A DNA stretch of 64,000 nucleotides, from NCBI GenBank assembly GCA_024699855.1, contig JAMPIQ010000003.1:9238001-9302000 (forward strand), read 5' to 3'. Below the pieces are notes generated by a model. That model was not told the DNA's origin. It worked only from the letters and a program-made list of their open reading frames with translations, and did not search any database. A program made the translations under genes and the position numbers. The stretch is from Aphelenchoides besseyi (Eukaryota > Nematoda > Chromadorea > Rhabditida > Aphelenchoididae). This document shows, piece after piece, positions 57,501 to 64,000 of the stretch (its first letter is position 1; every line of letters starts with the position of its first letter).

Positions 57501-59852
57501 TTACATACGAATCATAGTGGCATTAGCTGGCCCTTCGGTGGTGGTACTAGTGGAAACAGGTTCTTTTTCTTCGACTACTGGAAGAATAGTTGCTTGTTCC
57601 AATTCCTTCTGTGGTACTTCAATGACTACGGCTTTCTTGGTTGGTGCTGGGAAAACAACTGACTGATCGGTGGCAAATTCCTGACGTTCAGGTTGAGAAG
57701 TCGATTGGTTTTCATCTTCGACCAATGGCAACGTTGGTTGAGGCGATGCAGTGGTTTCAACTCGTGCTCCTCTAGTTTTGGAGTCCGCTGGACGATCGGT
57801 CATTTCTTCAAATTGTTGTGTTGAAGCATCCAATGAAGTCGATTGAGGTTCGGCAGTTTCAGTAACATTTTCCGGTTCTTCAGTGCGGAATCCTTGAGGA
57901 CGTGGTTGTTCGGTTTCTTGGCGAGTTCGTTGGGAATTTTCAAAACGTTCGGAGGGGAATGTGCGAGTGGTCGATTCGGAGTCTTCAGTCCGAAATTGTT
58001 CCGGACGACGGGTCGTTCGTTGAGCTTCCGTTTGTTTACGTGTTTGAGGTTGCAAGTCTTCGGGTCGAGCAGTGGCAAGCTCTGGACGTTCGGCCAAGAA
58101 TGGTGGTTCAGCAGTTGCAACTTCTGGACGTTCAGGGAATGGATTCTGAGGTTCGACTGATCGTTGAGTTTCTTCCGGACGTTGTTCATCGCTGCGTGAT
58201 TCTGGTTCAGCAATTTGACCATCAGTACGGTTTTGTGGCTGTTCAGATTGCAACGATTCTTCTGGTTGCTCAGTCGATAGTGGTCGTTCGCTTTGTTCTG
58301 ATGAGGCATTTAAAGGCACTGGAGTCCAAGTTGGTTGTTGCGAACTAGATTGACTTTCAGTTTGGAATGGTTCTTGAGGTTGTTGAGGAGAACCGTAAGG
58401 TTGTTGTTGGTCTGGACGTTGATTTTGGTTACGACGTTGGGATTGAACACCAGAAAATCCGGGTTGTGGATATCCATTCGAACCAGTGGCAGATTGTTCG
58501 TATCCATTAGGGGTCGAGTTTTCGCCGTAGCCAGTTTGTTGTCCGTAGCTGCTCGGCTGACTTTGCTCGTAACCAGTTTGCTGCGCTTGGCTTGCTCCAT
58601 ATCCTTGTTCAAAACGGGTCTTTTGGAAAGTTGGCTTTTGAACTGGAGCAGTCTCATATGCAGAGTTCTCAACGACGGCCACCGGAGGAACAACACCTTG
58701 ATAAGTTGGACGACGAACAGCAACTGGAGCTTGAGTGACTTCTGGCAACATTTCCGTGACTTCCATTTCTTCGACAACTGGGACGAGAGTTGTTCCGCGA
58801 ACGACTTTGGTTATACGTCGTTCTTCGAAAGTCGGAACGATACGAGTTGCTGGTACACGCTCCATGTACTCGCGAATGAATTGAGTCGGTTTGGAAATTC
58901 GCTTGGTTTTGATGATACGCTTCTTCTGGATGACTTTGTTGTGAACCTCTTTGATAGTGTTGTGCACAACGCGCTCTTTGACAACAGGGATGATAGTTGT
59001 GCCAAGGATTTGTTCTTCAACGTTCTCATGAACCACTTGATGGTTTACGTACTGAGGTGGAGCAATGTAGTGCGTTTGCGGTGGTTGAGCGACGTAACTG
59101 GTTTGCTGTGTTTGAACAAAGGCTTGTGGTTGCGGAGCACGATAAGTCGTTTGAAGAGCAGGACGAGTCTGTTGAGGTTGTTGGAATGAGCGATAGCGTT
59201 CGGCAACTGGTGGTAAGACGTATCCATCGACTTGATGAGCGCATTGAACGGTTAACGGTTGAGCCAAACGAAAGTTATCCATTGATTGACGAGACCACGT
59301 ACTTTCCATTGTGCAACCTTGTTGCGCGACTGCATGGCCATTACCCAAACTGCTGATAGGAGCGTAGACTTGAGCGTTTTGTCTGAACAAAAACGTTACC
59401 GATGAACTTCAAATGTTCACTTACCCGAAACGTCCATCTGAATTGTCGAGAAGAGCAACGACCATCATCGGGTGTCCAGTGGCTTGATCCGGTGCACAAG
59501 TGATTGTTGCTTGTCCGCATTTGCCGTTGAGTCCGTAGCCGATTCTTGGAGTCGGACACGAGAATTGAGAATTGTGCCAGTGGTTAGAGCATGAGGTTTG
59601 AGCGACGATTGCGTCACATTGAACACACGCTGAAAGAGCAAAGATAAAAGTGTTTTTAAAAAAAGAAAACTTACGATTGTCACGATGAAGTTGTTGGTAC
59701 TGACGAATGTAGTGTTCGGGTACCCCGGCAGGAATGTTGGTTTGTGGTACGGCACCCGACATGTACTGCCGTTGAAGCGCAGGTGGTGCACAAGGAGAGA
59801 CGGCACCAATCGACGCGGCAACCAATGTCGTGAGGAAGAGGATTTTGACCAT
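57501..59852 (-). CDS. Secreted Gln/Pro/Thr-rich structural-type protein
   Basis: Exons 59675-59852, 59425-59629 and 57501-59382 join in frame to 754 aa. The N-terminal signal peptide is MVKILFLTTLVAASIGAVSP. A Cys-containing head follows (CVQCDAIVAQTSCSNHWHN, CPTPRIGYGLNGKCGQA, then MMVVALLDNSDGRFG). Next comes a Gln/Tyr/Pro-rich region and a charged segment with recurring PVV-E motifs: GTTIIPVVKERV, RIVPTFEERRI, GTTLVPVVEEMEV and, near the end, ATILPVVEEKEPV. The last 350 residues are low-complexity Gln, Ser, Thr, Pro and Glu. Composition suggests a cuticle or other extracellular-matrix protein that may be cross-linked through Gln, Tyr and Lys. No named family was recognised. Confidence 0.72.
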
Positions 59853-60455
59853 GGTCAAAAGTCGATGGGATAAAAGAGAAGCAACGGAGAGCTGTTTGAG
59901 TGATTGAACTCAAGTGATGTCTTTGCTTGAGTTCAACTCGGCTTATAAACCGTTCGTTTGTGGCAAAAATGGGCGGTTTGGTGCAGATGATTGTGCTGGG
60001 CGTTGCCTTCGAACAATTGATGGGCATTGTCTTCGAACATTTACGCTTGGGAAATTCGTATGATTGCTCGAAGGACAATAAGGTCTAGACGCTGGCGGAA
60101 ATGCCGGTAAGAACTCAAACATTTCTTCCGTTAATCTCACTCTCATGCTGCAATCAACAATTGACTTCGGGGATATTCGCAATAATTTTAAACGAACAAC
60201 AACCCTATGAGGTCAATGAACATAGAACAGTTTTGAAAATAACTTGGTTTGGGTGCAAAGTCCACAGATTGCAATTCACCAACTTATGCAGTACAACAAA
60301 TTTCAACAATAAATAGAAAACAAATTCTTTCAAACGTTAACATGATTCAGTGCTTCGTTAATGTTCCTAAGATTCCTTGATAAAGAATTGATTTAGCAAC
60401 ACGCAATTTCTGAGTACGCTTATTGATGATAGTTAGATAGTGAGTAATTAACTGG
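59853..60455. other. 5' flank of the secreted protein gene
   Basis: Likely promoter on the proximal side and unremarkable AT-rich sequence up to the R2b repeat. No gene or RNA supported. Confidence 0.4.
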
Positions 60456-60753
60456 TAGTGAGATTGGTGTCTACGTGATCCTGATCATGTGCTCAACAAA
60501 ATTCGAAAGAACAGTAAGAAGTCCGACAACACGAATTTTCGAGCTCAGTGGTTTTCAATCGGACCTTTCGATTTCCAGTTTTTCTCCCGAACGTCTTTAG
60601 CGAGCGGTTAAAAGTCCAACTAAACCGAAGATAACACGAAACACCCAGATCGATGATTATTTTGAAACCATTAGTACACGCCGTCAAAGGCTCGGGTTCC
60701 GCTCGGATTGGACATCCAATCGATTCTCCAACATCTCAGTTACTCTGCAGTAA
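60456..60753. repeat. Dispersed repeat R2, copy b (298 bp)
   Basis: Same orientation and length as the first 298 bp of R2a (33423-33720), with only a few substitutions noticed (for example AAACTTCG/AAAATTCG and TTCAAGCTC/TTCGAGCTC). It stops at CTCTGCAGTAA, where R2a continues, so it is 3'-truncated. It lies just after the stop of the Ly6 gene at 60787. Confidence 0.9.
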
Positions 60754-60786
60754 ACAGGTAAATGCACAGAAATTCTATTAATTTAT

Positions 60787-61208
60787 TTACGGTTCATCCA
60801 ATTGATTGCAACGGTTTTTATAACAACAAGTAATATTGCTGTAGAAGTGAGTACTCTTGCTGAAGATCGTTTCTTGTGTTATCGGCCCGATCGCTATCTC
60901 ATCGCATATGTTGTAGTCATCGCAAGTGCTAAAATTCGTTAAGTAGAAAAAACTTCAAATCAAAAGATACGCAACAGCCGTTCCACTCGCATCGTCGACT
61001 ATCTTCATGCATGCCGTTCCCAGCAAACAGTCAATGTTCGGCGGTTCATTAATGATTTTGTTACCTAAACGGTATCCTGTAAATTGAAAGAATAACCAGA
61101 AATTTGCAGCTACTTACCATGAACACAAATCAGAGGAGTATCAGAACTCTCCGAACTGAAAAAACAGCACAGAAAGAAGAGTTTGAGCAAGAGCTTTTCA
61201 GATGTCAT
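60787..61208 (-). CDS. Secreted Ly6/three-finger-domain protein
   Basis: Exons 61118-61208, 60971-61076 and 60787-60928 join in frame (phases 1 and 2) to 112 aa. The signal peptide is MTSEKLLLKLFFLCCFFSSE. The domain runs PLICVHGYRLGN, NIDCLLGTACMKIVDDASG, TCDDYNICDEIAIG and closes NITCCYKNRCNQL, the Ly6/uPAR ending CC-x4-CN. No hydrophobic tail follows, so it is probably secreted rather than GPI-anchored. The second intron (GTATCT...TTTTAG, 60929-60970) contains a stop if retained, which supports splicing. Unlike the Ly6-like gene at 26.4 kb, this frame is intact. Function not known. Confidence 0.75.
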
Positions 61209-61403
61209 TCTCTCGAGGAACGTTTCAATGCACCGTTAAACATGAGTAAATAAACGGAAGAATGGAAAAACTTGTATGCAAAAATAGTTAATATTAGACT
61301 ATTGCATTCTGCAGTCGTTTATTTACAAGTCATTGGTGAAAAACATGAATCAGGATTCTTTCTTTGATTTCTTGTCTTCTTTGCTCGTTTCTGAACTTCA
61401 TCG

Positions 61404-61613
61404 TTAAACATCGGAAGGTGCTTTGGACTCACGTTTATTATCGTCGGCTCCCGGGTGCAGGTATTCTTCTACGTGATCTGGCTGTCGCGCGAAGTAAATT
61501 GACGCGCAAATGACACAAACAGCAATAATCGGAATAAAGAAATGTAAACCTAAGAATCGAATGTCTTTACGCTCTAAGAACTTACTTTCAACAAAAGTGT
61601 AAACCACGTCCAT
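61404..61613 (-). CDS. Small single-pass membrane protein, 57 aa
   Basis: Start MDVVYTFVES at 61613; exons 61586-61613 and 61404-61549 are joined across a 36-bp intron with a perfect GTAAGTTC donor and TTCTTAG acceptor. Spliced, the helix LHFFIPIIAVCVICASIYFA follows the N-terminus, then a charged tail ending KRESKAPSDV. Because the intron length is a multiple of three and has no stop, retention would add 12 residues. No family recognised. Confidence 0.5.
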   Translation of the reverse strand: MDVVYTFVESKFLERKDIRFLGLHFFIPIIAVCVICASIYFARQPDHVEEYLHPGADDNKRESKAPSDV

Positions 61614-62179
61614 ACCTCAAAATAAAATTTGAAGTTTATTGGGCGCCAAAATCTGAGCAAAATAAGATCGCAAACAAAGCCGATTCTATGAATAGCCGGA
61701 ACAGAATTGCCGCTGGCTAACAGGAGTTACTTTGCAGTGGCAAACGGAAAAAGAAAGTTGGCTCTTTCTGACAAAACGTGTATGGGCCACAACTCCCGAG
61801 CCGCCGAAACAGCTCCGCTCTTTTCGGTCTTCTCTCAGACCGTAAGCTCTCTAGCAGCGAAAAACGTTTTAGTGAGCTAAGTTTTTGAAACACTTGTAAT
61901 TTTTGAAGCATAAACCTTTTGAAAATGAAACATCGAAAAGTTAGGCTATAATTGCCCACAGATTATCACACACCTAGTTAGCTCATTTCGCTCAGCTATG
62001 CAGCAGCAACATTTGAGTTGATGTCAAAGTTAGTCGCGCTCCTTCTGAACTTCGACACGCCTTCTTTTTGCCTAATTGGCATTCTGCTCTGCATGCACAG
62101 CTTTCGGTCTTATGAGATTCCTTTTACTTGATATCGATTGCCGTGTTTGCAATTCAAGTTGTTTGGATCATCATACAGA
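61614..62179. other. Divergent promoter region
   Basis: 5' flanks of the small membrane protein gene and LTV1. A minus-strand open frame at 61717-61959 has no support. Confidence 0.4.
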
Positions 62180-63749
62180 ATGGTAGGTTTGTGGGTTGCT
62201 GGAATGCTATCGGATTTAATTTATTAGCCGCGCAAGAAGAAGTACTTCATCAACAAGAACGAAAAGACCACCACCTATCGTTTAACTTCTGCAACCGAAG
62301 TCGCGGACAAACCGAAACCCGTTGGACCTGCGGAGCTCGTTAATGTCGTCCAAGTGACGGAAAACGAGTTGGCAGAACGCGAGAAGTGGGGAATCTACTA
62401 CGACGATAACTACGACTATTTAAGTCACTTGAAAGCCAAAGATGAGGTGAATATTTTCATTTGATTGTGATTTCAATTGTCATTTAGGCAGTCGATGTTT
62501 TTGATGTGCAGAAGACCGAGATTTTTGTTCCAAAGTCGGCCGTTCAATACCCAACGAAAATCATTGAAGTACGTGGACGTGAGATTCCGTTGGACGTAAA
62601 ACGGGACTCAATTCGATCGGTAAAATTTGTATCTTTTGACGACGAGAAAGCGAACAACGTCGACATTGACGTTGAAGCGGACATCGACCCGGAGATTTTG
62701 GCAGCGTTGGAGTTGGAAGATGACTGCGATAACGAAGACAACGAATTGGAAGACGATTTTTGCGCCTTGGCCGGTGGATTTGTGATGCCCGAGGGTCGAA
62801 GAATCTTCGAGGAAATTCGGAAGACCGCTGAATTAGGCGGAAGTTCTGATGAAGATGAAAGTGATGACGGTACGTCAATTTTCGCTCTTATTTGTATTCT
62901 CGTTATTAGATTTTCGGCCAGTTCATTTCAACGGACATGTCGCACCATCACGTTCTATTTTAAAACAATACACTCAAACAAACCCCGACAAAAAGGAGCT
63001 GGATGAGCGATTCAATCAGTTCTACGCCAACATGGAGAACAGTGACGAAGAGGTCGAAGAAGGCGTGGAATACGAGGAAGAGGGTGATGCTGAAGAATAC
63101 GAATATGATGATGAAGAGAATGAGATCGACAATCATCTTCTGGACAACTTTGCGGACGTTTACGAAACGGAAAAAGAGCTGGTAACATATGAGGTTAGTT
63201 TCCATCTACTGCAACATTAAACAATCGTTTCAGAAGCCGGATGAAGAGTCTAAACGCCGCTCCTTGGCCGCCTACATGCGCCAGGAAACCGAAGCCGGTG
63301 AGGAGACGGAGAAAATTGAGGTGGAAGTTCGGTCGAAGAAAGCGCGTTGGGATTGCGAATCGATCGTGTCCACCTACTCAAATCTCTACAACCATCCGAC
63401 GGTGATCCGCGAGCAACCGAAGCGCAAAACTGCCGGTTTGACCAAAAAAGATTTGCGCGAGTTGAATGACGTGAGTTAGAGGTTTGATCGTCATTCAAAT
63501 CGGGTCTTTTAGACGAATGAGCAGATGGACGTCGATATGGTTTCTACGCGTACTGGACGTTCAGTTTGCACAGTTCGATCTCGTGGCGAAACAACCGAAG
63601 AAAGACGGGAACGTAAGAAGGCGGTGAAAGACGAACGTCGAGATCGTCGACAGGAACGTAAAGCCAATCGAGTCGCCTTCAAGGAAGAGAAAAAGAGAAT
63701 GGACGCACAGCGCGGAACCGTGAACGTTCATGGACGTCCGATCAAATAA
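62180..63749 (+). CDS. LTV1: LTV1 ribosome biogenesis factor
   Basis: Assembly factor of the 40S subunit, on the head of pre-40S particles and released on phosphorylation. Exons 62180-62182, 62228-62446, 62488-62869, 62910-63193, 63234-63470 and 63513-63749 join in frame to 453 aa (human 475). The first coding exon is only the ATG. Spliced, the protein begins MPRKKKYFINKNEKTTTYRL, as LTV1 does. Conserved blocks include YYDDNYDYLSHLKAKDE, an acidic middle, ALAGGFVMPEGRR, DERFNQFYANMENSDEEVEE, the block from KKARWDCESIVSTYSNLYNH to PKRKTAGLTKK, and a basic coiled end (ETTEERRERKKAVKDERRDR). The ATG follows ACAG by one base, suiting trans-splicing. Confidence 0.93.
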
Positions 63750-64000
63750 GTCAAAGCGGTGTTTCCTGTTGTTGTTTGTTCCGAATTTTAATAAGATTGT
63801 TTTGTTTAATCGCATGTACGCGAAAGAAAGTCAAAAGCAACTGTTCTTCTTTTTGGATCAATTGACATGAAGTCTGATCATCGATCTACGAGAAACGGAA
63901 TTCATTCACGGAACGCAAATTTCGACCTTCGATTATAATTGCGGGCTTAATTGAATACTCGAAGTCGACTTGTCCTTATCTCTCTCCATTGCACATAATT
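63750..64000. other. 3' flank of LTV1
   Basis: 3' UTR and spacer, with no clear AATAAA seen. No feature supported before the window edge. Confidence 0.35.

Noticed and set aside
58335..59189. 284-codon plus-strand open frame
   Set aside because: It is the antisense shadow of the Gln-rich secreted protein, whose codon bias keeps the other strand open.

Overview
The window looks like nuclear DNA of a nematode. Genes are compact and on both strands, split by many short introns (mostly 35-60 bp, GT...TTTCAG or TTTTAG). Several start codons sit a few bases after a TTTCAG-type acceptor with no upstream coding exon, as expected for spliced-leader trans-splicing. The gene set is animal: AHA-1/ARNT, cytoplasmic dynein-2 heavy chain, transketolase, ATP synthase subunit O, SLC6 and SLC17 transporters, FAM76, LTV1, POLD3, AK6. 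The species was not identified. A BMPER/crossveinless-2-like gene and the lack of close Caenorhabditis-style features leave the clade open.

Layout. 1-6.4 kb, minus strand: an SLC17-type MFS transporter cut by the window edge, a Pmp3-type membrane protein with a long tail, adenylate kinase 6, and AHA-1. 8.4-14.2 kb, plus strand: an unrecognised protein and a secreted VWC/VWD protein, with a small four-exon gene nested antisense in its fifth intron. 14.4-24.5 kb: a SnoaL/DUF4440-like protein, POLD3, a long foldback element, a BTB-Kelch protein, an intron-containing tRNA-Thr, a second SLC17 transporter, tRNA-Arg, a 308-aa unknown and a 92-aa membrane protein. 24.6-27.6 kb is repeat-rich and holds a frameshifted Ly6-like gene with an internally deleted mariner-like element in its 3' UTR. 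28.2-33.8 kb: FAM76, transketolase, a second foldback element and a dispersed repeat.

34-52.2 kb is one gene on the minus strand, dynein-2 heavy chain. Its introns are tiny except for one of 3251 bp, which holds three repeats and an oppositely oriented membrane-protein gene. 52.6-64 kb: ATP synthase subunit O, an SLC6 transporter, a CCCH zinc-finger protein, a secreted Gln/Pro/Thr-rich protein, a second Ly6 protein, a 57-aa membrane protein and LTV1.

The genes do not form one pathway; this is ordinary gene-dense euchromatin. The most unusual part is the repeat content. Two foldback elements have unrelated, almost perfect inverted arms (261 and 133 bp) around a shared core that resembles class II tRNA. 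Exon models were derived by hand from splice signals and reading phase. Lengths given for multi-exon genes are sums of those exons, and for nearly all of them the phases close in frame.
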